DNA of 64,000 nucleotides from Colwellia psychrerythraea (GCF_000764185.1 NZ_JQEC01000002.1:372001-436000); one strand, 5' to 3'; counted from the first letter of the stretch, positions 1-9,539 are shown. The notes: generated by a model not told the origin, from the letters alone. A program made the numbers and translations.

Positions 1-1
1 G

Positions 2-1798
2 TTTATTATCTCATTACAACATGAACTTGCCATGGCTATTGGTAACAAATTAGATTTAAAAGCCATGTTGAAAGTTTTTTTAAAAGTCTGCTTTAATCGA
101 CTCAACTTAACCAGTTCACATATCTATGTATACTGCGATCATAGCGGTATGCCGAAAAAATTAGTGGCGCTTGAAAGTATGGATTACCAGCACTTTATTA
201 GCATACCTAAAAATAAGCGCGGCCAACCTTGGCATAAAAATCCAATACTAACTAACTTTGCCGAGCAACTGAATCATGCTCAACAAAACCTTTCATTGCA
301 ATGTGACAATGATCAGTATTTATTTGGCTTTATCATTCCTGATCATGGTTTACTTATCTTCGAAACTCATTACGCTATAGCAGAAGAAGTACAAAAGGCG
401 TTGTCACCCATTTTAAAAAAACTAGCTACTAGCTGTTATACCTCATTAGTACACGACTCCCTTGTTAAAGAAGTACTGTCAAGACAACTCATTGAAGATA
501 AAGTGGCTTATCAAGCGCAACATGACGGTTTAACGGGTCTATTTAATCGTCAGCATATTAATCATTTACTTAAAAGTGCTATTGATGATGCTCATAGTAA
601 TAAAAAAATTGGTAGTGTCATCTTTATTGATCTAAATCGCTTTAAACCGATAAATGATGCTATGGGACATAGTGTCGGCGATAAAATATTACTCACTTTA
701 GCCAATCGACTTTATTCGTTAAATAACGAGAATATTGATGTCGGCCGCTTTGGTGGTGATGAATTTATCATTATCATTAAAAACCTTAACCATTGTTATC
801 AAGACACTATTAACCAATTAATTAGCCAGATTAATCAGTTACTGATCATACCCTTCGTTATCGATGCCAACTCATACAAACTCAGCTGTAGTATTGGATA
901 TTCACTATTTCCATTACAAAGCAGTACGGTGAATAATTTGATTAAGTTTGCTGACATTGCCATGTATGAAGCGAAACGAGAAAAGTGTCGACTAGGGAAA
1001 AAGTACCAAACGGTAATGTCTGAGAAAATAAAAAGACGCCTCGCATACGCTGATGATATGAAGCAAGGTTTAGAAAATGGCGATTTTAAATTATATTATC
1101 AGGCGCAATATAGTCATTATGGCGACATTATCGGTGCTGAAGCGTTATTAAGATGGCAACATCCCGTACATGGTATTGAATCACCTGCGGTTTACATACC
1201 TATTGCTGAAGAAAGTGATTTAATTCTCGCCATTGGCCAGTGGGTATTAGAACAAGCTTGTCGCGATATTCACCAACTTGAACTATTAACATTGCCAGAG
1301 TCCTTTAAAAAAATAGCGATTAACATCAGCGCTAAGCAGCTAAATCAACATGATTTTCAAGATCGGGTACTTAATGCTATCAAGCAAAATGATATTCCAG
1401 CAGAGCGTTTAGCCCTAGAGTTAACAGAAAACTTATTAGTAGAAAATATTGAAGATTCAATCAAACTCATTGCTGCACTTAAAGAGCAAGCTATAGATTG
1501 TAGTATCGATGATTTTGGCACTGGTTATTCATCACTAACTTATTTAAAGCGTATTCCGGCGAGCCTATTGAAAATAGATCGTTCCTTTGTCGCCAATATA
1601 GATCAATGCAAAGAAAGTGCTGCCATTGCCAGTATGATCATCAGCTTAGGCAAGACCCTCAATATGAATATACTGGCTGAAGGTGTTGAAACGGCGGCAG
1701 AATTGAACTGTTTAAAAACCCTGGGTTGTTATCAGTACCAAGGTTATTATTTTAGCAAACCATTACCCTTTGAAAAGTTTGTGCAACTGCTCAATTAA
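2..1798 (+). CDS. GGDEF-EAL c-di-GMP protein (5' partial)
   Basis: Predicted cyclic-di-GMP turnover enzyme carrying a diguanylate cyclase (GGDEF) and a phosphodiesterase (EAL) domain. The frame is open to the first bases of the window, and the first ATG (base 32) has no Shine-Dalgarno, so the true start probably lies upstream and the N-terminus is missing. Counting from base 32, a GAF-like region of about 150 residues precedes the GGDEF domain, whose RFGGDEF signature is intact. The EAL domain shows GAEALLRW, ELTENLL, DDFGTGYSSL and AEGVET, all expected of an active phosphodiesterase. No clear RxxD inhibitory site sits before GGDEF. Both activities look possible; the net direction cannot be told from sequence. 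It converges on ubiA, with only 3 bases between the stop codons. Confidence 0.9.
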   Translation, partial: FIISLQHELAMAIGNKLDLKAMLKVFLKVCFNRLNLTSSHIYVYCDHSGMPKKLVALESMDYQHFISIPKNKRGQPWHKNPILTNFAEQLNHAQQNLSLQCDNDQYLFGFIIPDHGLLIFETHYAIAEEVQKALSPILKKLATSCYTSLVHDSLVKEVLSRQLIEDKVAYQAQHDGLTGLFNRQHINHLLKSAIDDAHSNKKIGSVIFIDLNRFKPINDAMGHSVGDKILLTLANRLYSLNNENIDVGRFGGDEFIIIIKNLNHCYQDTINQLISQINQLLIIPFVIDANSYKLSCSIGYSLFPLQSSTVNNLIKFADIAMYEAKREKCRLGKKYQTVMSEKIKRRLAYADDMKQGLENGDFKLYYQAQYSHYGDIIGAEALLRWQHPVHGIESPAVYIPIAEESDLILAIGQWVLEQACRDIHQLELLTLPESFKKIAINISAKQLNQHDFQDRVLNAIKQNDIPAERLALELTENLLVENIEDSIKLIAALKEQAIDCSIDDFGTGYSSLTYLKRIPASLLKIDRSFVANIDQCKESAAIASMIISLGKTLNMNILAEGVETAAELNCLKTLGCYQYQGYYFSKPLPFEKFVQLLN

Positions 1799-1801
1799 GC
1801 A

Positions 1802-2665
1802 CTATAAATACTCAATTGCTATACCAACAAAAACAATTAAACCAACCCAGTGATTATGTAAAAAAGCTTGAAAACAAGCATCTCGATCTCTATTAACAAT
1901 CAATAACTGTTGATAGCTAAATAAGCCTGCTGCAACAATAAGACACAACTGATACGGCCAACCAAAAGCTAATATATCACCCACTGTCCACAATAAAGCC
2001 AAGGTGATTAATTGTAAAAAACCGATAATACGCTTATCGTTATCGCCAAATAAAATAGCCGTTGATTTTACCCCAATTTTAACATCATCCTCTCTATCGA
2101 CCATAGCGTACATAGTATCGTAAGTCACCGTCCAGCATAGGTTAGCTGTAAACAATAACCAAGCAACTAAGGGTATCTGACCTTGTGCCTCTGAAAAGGC
2201 CATGATCATGCCCCAACTAAAAGCCGCGCCTAAAAATACTTGTGGCAACTGGGTGTAACGTTTCATAAAGGGATAAAGAGCCGCTAAAAACACCGCGACC
2301 ACAGATAGGTAAATTGTTGGCCAACTTAGGGTTAACACTAAACCAAGTGCCATACCAATTAACAGACCAAATAAGTTGATGGCCTGCTTAGTTGTAATCA
2401 TGCCATTTACAAGCGGTCTATTTTTAGTACGCTCAACCTGGCCATCTATTTTCCTGTCAGCTAAATCATTTATTACACAACCAGCACCGCGCATGATAAA
2501 AACACCTAAACTAAAAACTAACAGTAAATGCATATTTGGCCAGCCATCACTAGCAATCCATAAAGCCCAGTAGGTAGGCCATAATAATAAATAAGTACCA
2601 ATGGGCTTATCCATACGGGTAATTAATTTAATTGCTAGCCATTTTTTTTGTAATTTTTTCAGCAT
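1802..2665 (-). CDS. ubiA: 4-hydroxybenzoate polyprenyltransferase
   Basis: Inner-membrane prenyltransferase that attaches the polyprenyl tail to 4-hydroxybenzoate in ubiquinone synthesis. At 287 aa it has the usual family length, with about eight or nine hydrophobic segments. Both Asp-rich Mg-diphosphate sites are visible: NDLADRKID at residues 66-74 and a second, DREDD, near residue 190. It lies 34 bases downstream of ubiC on the same strand, so the pair very probably forms a ubiCA operon in which UbiC supplies the substrate. The start follows an SD-like run of the form AAAAGAAAC on the minus strand. The ORF on the opposite strand inside the gene is a shadow. Confidence 0.97.
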   Translation of the reverse strand: MLKKLQKKWLAIKLITRMDKPIGTYLLLWPTYWALWIASDGWPNMHLLLVFSLGVFIMRGAGCVINDLADRKIDGQVERTKNRPLVNGMITTKQAINLFGLLIGMALGLVLTLSWPTIYLSVVAVFLAALYPFMKRYTQLPQVFLGAAFSWGMIMAFSEAQGQIPLVAWLLFTANLCWTVTYDTMYAMVDREDDVKIGVKSTAILFGDNDKRIIGFLQLITLALLWTVGDILAFGWPYQLCLIVAAGLFSYQQLLIVNRDRDACFQAFLHNHWVGLIVFVGIAIEYL

Positions 2666-2699
2666 TTATTTGTTTCTTTTAAGAGTTTTAAATGTTTTA

Positions 2700-3335
2700 T
2701 TACTTTGATGTATTGAAGCCTGACTTTTCTTGATAAGCAAAAGCACCTGGCAGAAAAACCTCGGCCACCATCAAGGGCTTATTATCCAAGACAAATATAG
2801 AACGACGACCCCAAAGCTCCTGCTCCAGTGTTGATTCTTCATTGAAAATGGCATTACTTTTTGTCAACTGACTTGCTAATATTGCAACACTTGAATCACT
2901 GTTAAAAGAAGATAACTCCAATCGCTGGCGTTGTAATGTTGGGTTGTTAAATATTACTTGCCCTAATGGTTGCTCACCTAAATTAGCAAGGTCCTGTTCG
3001 TTACCTGTTAAGCTCGTTAAAGGTAACAAACTTCGAGCGAAAACCTGCGGCACATCATCACAATATAAAAGCACTTCACGCACTAAAATAGCCTCGCCAG
3101 CTTTAATAAGGTGACACGCTTCTGCCGCTGAGCATAATTGTTTTTTCTCGCCAATCACCCTCACTTTAAATTTATCACAGTGACTTTTCAAACGTGCGGT
3201 GAGTGAGCCTTCATCAAGTAGCCAATCTTTAAGTTCCACTGAAAGTGAGCATAATTTTGCATCACTAGGCGATTGCCATTGCCCTGATAAGGTTACCGGA
3301 AAATTTATCGGAAAGTTCACTGTTTTCTGTGTCAT
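2700..3335 (-). CDS. ubiC: Chorismate pyruvate-lyase
   Basis: Cytosolic lyase that removes pyruvate from chorismate to give 4-hydroxybenzoate, the first committed step of ubiquinone synthesis. The 211-aa protein is somewhat longer than E. coli UbiC, because of an N-terminal stretch and a 30-residue C-terminal part containing ELWGRRSIF and the family's late Glu in MVAEVFLP. The middle contains [11 protein letters not shown], where the Arg and acidic residues match the UbiC fold. It is first in a ubiC-ubiA pair. Identification rests on the family-like C-terminal half plus the strong operon context. Confidence 0.93.
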   Translation of the reverse strand: MTQKTVNFPINFPVTLSGQWQSPSDAKLCSLSVELKDWLLDEGSLTARLKSHCDKFKVRVIGEKKQLCSAAEACHLIKAGEAILVREVLLYCDDVPQVFARSLLPLTSLTGNEQDLANLGEQPLGQVIFNNPTLQRQRLELSSFNSDSSVAILASQLTKSNAIFNEESTLEQELWGRRSIFVLDNKPLMVAEVFLPGAFAYQEKSGFNTSK

Positions 3336-3478
3336 GAATCTACTTTATTGAATAATAGCGGGTATAAGATCGACGCTATAATAGCAGACCTAAGAAGTAA
3401 ACTCATTCATCTCAATCAAGGTATCAGAAAAATGATAAATTAGTAAAAAATAATCAGGCAAAAGAGTAAAATCAGGTT

Positions 3479-3910
3479 ATGATAAGGATAAGTTCAATCA
3501 TGCCAAACCAACTGCCATTTATGTTTAAATACTTATTTCTCTCTGCTTTCCTACTCACCTTAAGCACCTGTTCATCTTGTGCCAATGCTAGCGATTATGC
3601 CTATTACGGCTTTGAACCTGACATTGTCACCAATTATGTCGCGGTGAAAAAGAAAATGGGTTATGTACGTTTAACGGTAGAGTTGATGGTTGCAGGCGAT
3701 GACTTAACCATAGTAGAACATCATGCACCTTTATTACGTGATGCCATCATCAAGATTATTGGCCAGCAAGCGGAAGCTAAAGTAAAATCAATGAAAGGCC
3801 GCGCAGAAATTCAATTACAATGTGAAGAGCAAGTAAAAGAGTTACTCATTAAAGAGACCGGCCAACCTCTGATTAAAAAATTACTCTTTACTCAATGGTT
3901 AGATAACTAA
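3479..3910 (+). CDS. FliL-like exported protein
   Basis: A 143-aa protein whose mature part (YYGFEPDIVTNYV, then a strand/helix region rich in Val and Lys, ending LLFTQWLDN) resembles the periplasmic domain of FliL, the flagellar basal-body-associated protein. An N-terminal hydrophobic stretch from about residue 15 (MFKYLFLSAFLLTLSTCSS) reads as a signal peptide, possibly a lipoprotein signal given its cysteines. Three in-frame ATGs (3479, 3500, 3521) are possible starts; an AAGGA lies about 11 bases before the second. No flagellar genes are nearby, so this is a stand-alone FliL-like protein, probably not the flagellar FliL itself. It is divergent from ubiC. Confidence 0.75.
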   Translation: MIRISSIMPNQLPFMFKYLFLSAFLLTLSTCSSCANASDYAYYGFEPDIVTNYVAVKKKMGYVRLTVELMVAGDDLTIVEHHAPLLRDAIIKIIGQQAEAKVKSMKGRAEIQLQCEEQVKELLIKETGQPLIKKLLFTQWLDN

Positions 3911-3965
3911 AATGAGTAAACAAGCATTTACTCATTAGACCGCTAATTGGACCTAAATGATTAAA

Positions 3966-4856
3966 TTATTTCTTAGCGCTTATACCAAGTACTTTCACTG
4001 TAAATAGCGCTAAAAAGCAGCCTGATAGTAAACCAAGTAAATGAGCGGTATTGGCGACATTTACAGGTAATAAATCAACAAAGCCAAGCACTAGCCAGAA
4101 AAGTAAAAAGCCCACCAATGGCTTAGAAAGTGATAAACCTCGTTCTGGTGCTAAATAGCCAAACCACCACACAAAACCTACCAAGGCATACACCACACCA
4201 GATAAACCACCAAAATTCGCTCCTGACACTAAGTATTGCCCTAAATTAGAAACAATCGCCGAGATAAGTAATAAATTTACTAAAGTCGCTTTACCCAAGG
4301 TGTTTTCAATACTGCCACCCAATTGCCACCACCACATGGTATTAAAGACAATATGCAGCCAAGAGAAATGAAAAAAAGCGGGACCAATTAAACGTAGTGG
4401 GTCTGCTATAAAAGCATCCAGTGATAATTGCGGATAAAACTGTAAGGTATTGAAAAGTTGTTGCGCCCAACCAAGTTCACTACCAAGAAAAACTAGCCAG
4501 CAAAGGCTAAAAACGACTAAGGTAATAAAACCAGCATGGGCTAAAAAGTTTTCTTTGAAGCTCTTTAATAAACTGAAATCATCAGAATTTAAGGTGACTG
4601 TTTCACCTCGTTCCCATGCCGCTTGTTGATATTTATCGGCGTAAGGTTGCTTAATAAAGGCTTCAAATTCAACTTTTGCTTGGTTGAGTTTATCTTGTGG
4701 ACAAAAGATCACATAACCTTGTTCTTGGCTTACTTGAAGTTTTGCGGGAATGTCTAAAGACTGCAAATAATTACTGAATAATAAAGCAATATTATGATCT
4801 TTAAGTTGCACCAGCGACTGTAAACTATCCGTATTCTCAGCAGACTCATTTGTCAT
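3966..4856 (-). CDS. glpG: GlpG rhomboid intramembrane serine protease
   Basis: Rhomboid-family protease cleaving transmembrane segments in the inner membrane. The 296-aa protein has an N-terminal cytoplasmic domain of about 95 residues, like E. coli GlpG, followed by six to seven membrane segments. The catalytic dyad is visible: Ser219 in FGGLSGVVYAL and His272 in NTAHLLGLLSG. The oxyanion-side motif FFHFSWLHIVFN precedes them. It starts 6 bases after the glpE stop, so glpEG is an operon, as in enteric bacteria, although glpR and glpD are absent here. Confidence 0.96.
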   Translation of the reverse strand: MTNESAENTDSLQSLVQLKDHNIALLFSNYLQSLDIPAKLQVSQEQGYVIFCPQDKLNQAKVEFEAFIKQPYADKYQQAAWERGETVTLNSDDFSLLKSFKENFLAHAGFITLVVFSLCWLVFLGSELGWAQQLFNTLQFYPQLSLDAFIADPLRLIGPAFFHFSWLHIVFNTMWWWQLGGSIENTLGKATLVNLLLISAIVSNLGQYLVSGANFGGLSGVVYALVGFVWWFGYLAPERGLSLSKPLVGFLLFWLVLGFVDLLPVNVANTAHLLGLLSGCFLALFTVKVLGISAKK

Positions 4857-4862
4857 CAGTAA

Positions 4863-5189
4863 CTATCGCTCAATATTATCGGGAAATTGTATTTGCCATT
4901 GAGTGAAACCGCCGTCAAGAGAGTATACATCGGTAAAATCTTGGCTAATGAGAAATTCAGCGGCTTGTTGACTGGAAATACCGTGATAACAACAAACAAC
5001 AACAGGTGCATCGGGATCAGCTTCACGAATAAAATCAGCCAATGATTCATTAGTTAAATGAATCGCGTCGACAATACGACCATTCACAAAGGAATTAGCA
5101 TCTCGAATATCAACTACAATATGTGATTTATCCGCCATCACGGCCTGTAGCTCACTGACTGACATATGTTTGAAACTGTTCTCTGACAC
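4863..5189 (-). CDS. glpE: GlpE single-domain rhodanese (thiosulfate sulfurtransferase)
   Basis: Small cytosolic sulfurtransferase that moves a sulfane sulfur from thiosulfate to cyanide or thiol acceptors through a persulfide cysteine. At 108 aa it matches the length of E. coli GlpE. The active-site loop VVCCYHGISSQQ contains the Cys-Tyr-His-Gly form typical of GlpE; the persulfide residue is expected to be Cys67. The N-terminal VVDIRDANSF and C-terminal LDGGFTQWQ are standard rhodanese elements. It is the first gene of glpE-glpG. Confidence 0.96.
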   Translation of the reverse strand: MSENSFKHMSVSELQAVMADKSHIVVDIRDANSFVNGRIVDAIHLTNESLADFIREADPDAPVVVCCYHGISSQQAAEFLISQDFTDVYSLDGGFTQWQIQFPDNIER

Positions 5190-5250
5190 TATTTAATCCT
5201 CATTTAACTGCTGCCTTAATGGCAGTACTTTTATCTTACTAAACCTAATA

Positions 5251-5280
5251 AAAAACGCCACCTTATTAGGTGGCGTTTTT
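5251..5280 (-). terminator. Rho-independent terminator after tdh
   Basis: Perfect hairpin AAACGCCACC / GGTGGCGTTT with a short ATTA-type loop and A/T runs on both sides. It lies 21 bases past the tdh stop and upstream of glpE, so it probably ends the kbl-tdh transcript on the minus strand. Confidence 0.9.
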
Positions 5281-5301
5281 ACAGCAGCTAGTATAGCGGA
5301 T

Positions 5302-6327
5302 TTAAGTCCAATCTAAAATTACCTTACCCGATTGACCAGATCGCATCACATCAAAACCCTGCTGAAAATCATCAATATTATAGTGATGGGTAATAATTGG
5401 CGTGAGATCTAAGCCAGATTGAATCAAACTTGCCATTTTATACCAAGTCTCAAACATTTCACGGCCATAAATACCTTTAATGGTTAAACCTTTAAAAATA
5501 ACTTGGCTCCAATCGATGGCCATTTCACCACCAGGAATACCTAACATGGCAATTTTTCCGCCATTATTCATATTTTCTAACATGCTCGTAAACGCCATTG
5601 GCACACCTGACATTTCTAAACCAACATCAAAGCCCTCAGTCATGCCCAGCTCTTTCATAACATCAGTTAAGTTTTCTTTGCTGACATCAACAGCACGAGT
5701 AGCACCCATTTTTCTAGCAAGATCAAGACGGTATTCATTAATATCGGTGATAACGACATGGCGAGCGCCAACGTGTTTAGCAACAGCAGCAGCCATAATA
5801 CCGATAGGGCCAGCTCCAGTAATTAATACATCTTCACCAACTAAATCAAATGACAATGCGGTATGTACTGCATTCCCAAACGGGTCGAAAATTGCAGCTA
5901 AATCATCAGATATTTCATCCGGCAATTTAAAAGCATTGTAAGCAGGTATCACCAAATATTCTGCAAATGAACCTTCACGGTCAACACCAACACCAACCGT
6001 ATTACGACATAAATGCGTTTTACCGCCACGGCAATTACGACAATGACCACAAGTGATATGGCCTTCACCGGAAACACGGTCACCTAAACTAAAACCTTTA
6101 ACTTCTTGGCCAATACCAACCACTTCACCCGCATATTCATGACCAACAACCATAGGAGTAGGAATGGTTTTTTGTGCCCATTCATCCCAATTGTAAATAT
6201 GAATATCAGTACCACAGATGGCTGTTTTTTTAATTTTTATTAGCAGATCGTTATGGCCTAGTTTTGGCTTTTCTGTATTTGTTAGCCAGATGCCCGGCTC
6301 TGCTTTTAATTTACTTAAAGATTTCAT
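5302..6327 (-). CDS. tdh: L-threonine 3-dehydrogenase
   Basis: Zinc-dependent NAD dehydrogenase that oxidises L-threonine to 2-amino-3-ketobutyrate. The 341-aa protein has the normal length. The catalytic zinc site is in [10 protein letters not shown] with GHEYAGEVV; the structural zinc site is the four-cysteine loop [15 protein letters not shown]. The Rossmann motif [12 protein letters not shown] lies near residue 170. It is downstream of kbl, whose product immediately cleaves the unstable ketobutyrate, so the two work as a pair giving glycine and acetyl-CoA. The 145-base gap to kbl holds a perfect inverted repeat. Confidence 0.97.
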   Translation of the reverse strand: MKSLSKLKAEPGIWLTNTEKPKLGHNDLLIKIKKTAICGTDIHIYNWDEWAQKTIPTPMVVGHEYAGEVVGIGQEVKGFSLGDRVSGEGHITCGHCRNCRGGKTHLCRNTVGVGVDREGSFAEYLVIPAYNAFKLPDEISDDLAAIFDPFGNAVHTALSFDLVGEDVLITGAGPIGIMAAAVAKHVGARHVVITDINEYRLDLARKMGATRAVDVSKENLTDVMKELGMTEGFDVGLEMSGVPMAFTSMLENMNNGGKIAMLGIPGGEMAIDWSQVIFKGLTIKGIYGREMFETWYKMASLIQSGLDLTPIITHHYNIDDFQQGFDVMRSGQSGKVILDWT

Positions 6328-6365
6328 TATCGCTCTCTATCTTGGTGATATTCTTCTGCTATAAA

Positions 6366-6409
6366 TTGTATAGCCCACTTCAATTCATTATTTATATCGG
6401 GCTATACAA
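6366..6409 (-). repeat. Intercistronic hairpin between kbl and tdh
   Basis: Perfect 11-base inverted repeat, TTGTATAGCCC at 6366-6376 and GGGCTATACAA at 6399-6409, with a 22-base spacer. It lies in the 145-base gap between two co-directional genes. No T-tract follows on the minus strand, so a processing or mRNA-stability hairpin, or an operator, is more likely than a terminator. Role inferred only. Confidence 0.6.
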
Positions 6410-6472
6410 CTGGCATTTAGTTCTGGTTAATTAGGTACTTATAATCAGCAACTTTTATGCAGGCTCTGTTAA

Positions 6473-7681
6473 CTAAATAACGGCCATTTCTTTACCAATA
6501 CGGATGAAGGCTTCAATTGCATGGTCTAACTGAGCTTTAGTGTGCGCAGCAGAAATTTGAGTACGAATTCGTGCTTGCCCTTTAGGCACTACAGGGAAAG
6601 AAAAACCGATAACATAAATACCTTCAGCTAATAAGCGATCTGCCATTGCACTAGCAACTTTTGCATCGCCTAACATTACCGGCACAATAGCGTGGTCAGC
6701 ACCAGCACAAGTAAAGCCAGCAGCTTCTATATTGTTACGAAAATAAGCGGCATTATCTTTTAGTGTTTTACGTAAGGCGTCGCCGTCAGCTAATAGTTCG
6801 AGTACTTTTAATGAAGCATTCACAATTGCTGGAGCTAGTGAATTTGAAAATAAATAAGGGCGTGAACGTTGGCGTAACCATTCAACCACTTCTTTTTTAG
6901 CTGATGTAAAACCGCCGGAAGCGCCGCCCATGGCTTTACCTAAAGTACCAGTGATGATATCGACACGACCCATCACTTCACAATACTCATGACTACCACG
7001 GCCTTGTTCACCAACAAAACCGACCGCATGTGAATCATCAACCATAACCATGGCATTGTATTTGTCAGCTAAATCACACACACCTTTTAAGTTGGCGATA
7101 ACTCCATCCATTGAAAACACACCATCAGTAGCGATTAACTTAAAACGCGCGCCTGCTGCATCAGCTTCAATTAAACTTTGCTCTAAAGCAGTCATATCAT
7201 TGTTGGCATAACGGAAGCGTTTAGCTTTACATAAACGCACACCATCAATAATAGAGGCATGGTTTAGGGCATCACTGATAATAGCGTCATCTGGACCTAA
7301 TAATGTTTCAAATAAACCGGCATTGGCGTCAAAACAAGAAGAGTATAAAATAGTATCTTCCATACCTAAAAACTCGCTGATGCCTTGCTCTAAGGTTTTA
7401 TGAATATCTTGTGTACCACAAATAAAACGTACCGATGCCATACCAAAACCATGTTCATCCAAACCTGTTTTTGCTGCAGCAATTAATTCAGGGTGATTGG
7501 CTAAACCTAAATAGTTATTGGCACAAAAGTTAACTACATTTTCACCCGTATTAACGGCTATTTGTGGTTGCTGAGCAGTAGTAATAATACGCTCAGCCTT
7601 GTATAAACCATCTTCTTTTACTTGCGTTATTTGTGCGCTTAAATGCGAGTAAAAACCTTTTGTCGATACAGAGTCAGTCAT
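6473..7681 (-). CDS. kbl: 2-amino-3-ketobutyrate CoA ligase
   Basis: PLP-dependent enzyme splitting 2-amino-3-ketobutyrate with CoA into glycine and acetyl-CoA, the second step of threonine breakdown. The 402 aa are close to the usual 398. The PLP-lysine motif [14 protein letters not shown] and the upstream [11 protein letters not shown] (pyridine-ring Asp) are clear. [15 protein letters not shown] is the alpha-oxoamine synthase family signature. It lies upstream of tdh and is divergent from an Lrp-type regulator at 7894, which is a plausible controller because Lrp governs tdh-kbl in E. coli; that link is inference here. Confidence 0.97.
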   Translation of the reverse strand: MTDSVSTKGFYSHLSAQITQVKEDGLYKAERIITTAQQPQIAVNTGENVVNFCANNYLGLANHPELIAAAKTGLDEHGFGMASVRFICGTQDIHKTLEQGISEFLGMEDTILYSSCFDANAGLFETLLGPDDAIISDALNHASIIDGVRLCKAKRFRYANNDMTALEQSLIEADAAGARFKLIATDGVFSMDGVIANLKGVCDLADKYNAMVMVDDSHAVGFVGEQGRGSHEYCEVMGRVDIITGTLGKAMGGASGGFTSAKKEVVEWLRQRSRPYLFSNSLAPAIVNASLKVLELLADGDALRKTLKDNAAYFRNNIEAAGFTCAGADHAIVPVMLGDAKVASAMADRLLAEGIYVIGFSFPVVPKGQARIRTQISAAHTKAQLDHAIEAFIRIGKEMAVI

Positions 7682-7893
7682 GTAAGTTCCTTAAATAGTG
7701 AGTGTGCTTAATACCAATCGCACTAATTTATGCATTTAGTATATATAATCATATTATCAACTCAGTCAGTACTCGAATAAAGTGACACTACTTAATAATA
7801 TGACCTTTTTTATAGTTAAATTGACATCTTTACCTGTCAAAGTGTAAGTTAACGACTGTATTATGAATAGTATCACTAGAAAAGGAGTGTAGT

Positions 7894-8322
7894 TTGTTAA
7901 CCGAAAAAGATGAAGAATTGCTGTCAATATTACGACTAAATGCTCGAGCCAGCGTTTCAGATATCGCCAGAGCAACAGGAGTTTCGAGAACAGCTATACA
8001 AAATAGACTCAACAAGCTTGAAAATAATAATGTCATTAAAGCATATAGTGTAGTGCTTGGCAGCGCCTATACCAGCGGCTTAATTTCTTCTAATGTATCA
8101 TTAAAAGTAAAGCCCAATTTACGAAAAACTATTTGTCTCGCCTTAAGAAAAGTTCATCAAATTAGTCATATCCATTCGATAAGTGGCGAATATGATTTAT
8201 TGGTTACCATACAAACCAACACTCTAGAAAAACTTAGCGAGGTACTCAATATGGTATGTTCAACTGAAGGCGTGGAAAGAACTAACTCGGCTATCATTCT
8301 TGATACCATTTTTGAACGTTAA
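7894..8322 (+). CDS. Lrp/AsnC-family transcriptional regulator
   Basis: A 142-aa feast/famine regulator: N-terminal winged HTH (LSILRLNARASVSDIARATGVSRTAI, residues about 9-34) and a C-terminal RAM effector domain with the SGEYDLLVTIQ motif. The start codon is TTG, chosen because a strong AAAGGAG (7881-7887) sits six bases before it and no ATG competes. Divergent transcription from kbl suggests control of threonine breakdown, but the ligand is unknown. It has fewer residues than E. coli Lrp (164 aa) and fits the AsnC-like short group. Confidence 0.92.
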   Translation: MLTEKDEELLSILRLNARASVSDIARATGVSRTAIQNRLNKLENNNVIKAYSVVLGSAYTSGLISSNVSLKVKPNLRKTICLALRKVHQISHIHSISGEYDLLVTIQTNTLEKLSEVLNMVCSTEGVERTNSAIILDTIFER

Positions 8323-8397
8323 CTCTAGTATTTTTAACCTAGTCTAAATCTAATCCTTATGAATCGAATTAAATTATAGCCAGCCGTTTTGTTACTT

Positions 8398-8618
8398 AAC
8401 CTGAACTTTGGATAATGAGTACTTGATGTTTAAGTAAAAACATCAGCTAGCGGTTATTAAGAATTATACTTGCAAGATTAAGTAGGTATATCTTCTATCA
8501 ATTTATTCAATTATCAAGGTAAAACGTTTATGAATAACGGGTTATGTCTCGACGTTATAACGCTGAGAATCGGATAAAGGAGAATATAGGGCAGTGATGC
8601 TTATCCAGAGCTCAGGTT
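8398..8618. mobile_element. MITE, copy 1 (221 bp, 4-bp TSD)
   Basis: Non-coding element with imperfect terminal inverted repeats: left AACCTGAACTTTGGATAA, right end reading on the other strand AACCTGAGCTCTGGATAA (2 mismatches in 18). It is flanked by a direct duplication ACTT at 8394-8397 and 8619-8622. A second, diverged copy at 62887-63115 has the same ends and its own 4-bp duplication. It contains no coding frame of note. The right-hand duplication overlaps the stop codon of the neighbouring hydrolase gene. It is presumably moved by a transposase encoded elsewhere. Confidence 0.85.
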
Positions 8619-8620
8619 AC

Positions 8621-9511
8621 TTAACGCAGAGTAAAGGTCAACCAGAGGGAGATATCATTAACCAAGTACTTATTCGCCCTGATGATTTGATAATTTAACT
8701 TGTCACCTTTGTATATTTGCAGTTTTGAATACCTAGCGCCACTCCAAGCAAACAATTCCTGTGCCGTAACATAACTCATCGCATGTTGAGCTGAGCTGAT
8801 AAAGTAACTTGGTATATCAACCAAGTTTTTATAACGCTCTTTATCGGCATAAGACATGTCAGGCGTTAATAACACCATTGAGTTTAAATGTACTTGTTCT
8901 GCTAACATTACCGCATAAGCACCCGCACAGCCGCTAGCAACAATTGAAATCCCCTGAGTTTTATCAACTTTTTTGCGTAAGAAATTATAAGCCGCCAATA
9001 AATCTTCCGACCAATAGGACATCAACACGGCTATTTCAGTTTGAAAACTAATAATATCCGTGGCATTTTTTTTTACTTCTAATTCAGAATAACCTTGTGC
9101 AACACTGCTGCCGTAACCGCGAAAGTCTAGCGATAAAGTATGTAAACCTTGCTGGGCAATACTTGTAGATAAGCTTTTATATTTTTTACGATTACTATGA
9201 CAGTCATGTAAAACAATAACGCCTGGCATATGTTTAGATGAGGCTTTATTAGGGAAAAACCGATAATCGGCTGATAATAAAAAGTCATGGTCAGGCCGAG
9301 CATTAAACTGTACTTGGTATTGCAGAGCTGGATCAATATTTTCTTGCTTGGCTGCCTGTTGACCTTTGGCATTATTTGCCAATACAGAGCTTTGTGCGCT
9401 AACAGACATCGCTATGCTATAAACAGATAGAATACACAGATAAGAAAGATATTTTACTTTACAATTCACTAAGATTTTCATTACTTTTTGCTGCATGCTT
9501 TTTACTATCAT
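8621..9511 (-). CDS. Alpha/beta hydrolase, dienelactone-hydrolase-like
   Basis: Exported alpha/beta hydrolase of 296 aa. The N-terminus holds a hydrophobic signal-like stretch (YLSYLCILSVYSIAMSVSA) after about 20 polar residues, so translation may start at an internal Met (MQQKV or MKILV). Fold landmarks are VIVLHDCHSNRKKY (oxyanion His region) and LSLDFRGYGSS. The nucleophile elbow reads VASGCAGAYAV: cysteine stands where most family members have serine, as in dienelactone hydrolases (GxCxG). A late acid and histidine are not obvious, so activity is uncertain. The stop codon coincides with the target duplication of a MITE inserted just downstream. Confidence 0.75.
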   Translation of the reverse strand: MIVKSMQQKVMKILVNCKVKYLSYLCILSVYSIAMSVSAQSSVLANNAKGQQAAKQENIDPALQYQVQFNARPDHDFLLSADYRFFPNKASSKHMPGVIVLHDCHSNRKKYKSLSTSIAQQGLHTLSLDFRGYGSSVAQGYSELEVKKNATDIISFQTEIAVLMSYWSEDLLAAYNFLRKKVDKTQGISIVASGCAGAYAVMLAEQVHLNSMVLLTPDMSYADKERYKNLVDIPSYFISSAQHAMSYVTAQELFAWSGARYSKLQIYKGDKLNYQIIRANKYLVNDISLWLTFTLR

Positions 9512-9539
9512 AATTGCTAACGCTTATTTGGAAACCCTT

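Noticed and set aside
4856-5050. A 64-codon frame overlapping glpE
   Set aside because: It is on the same strand in a different frame inside glpE, whose rhodanese motif is intact.
5480-5941. A 153-codon frame opposite tdh
   Set aside because: Its sequence is the antisense of a well-conserved dehydrogenase; no ribosome site or recognisable protein.
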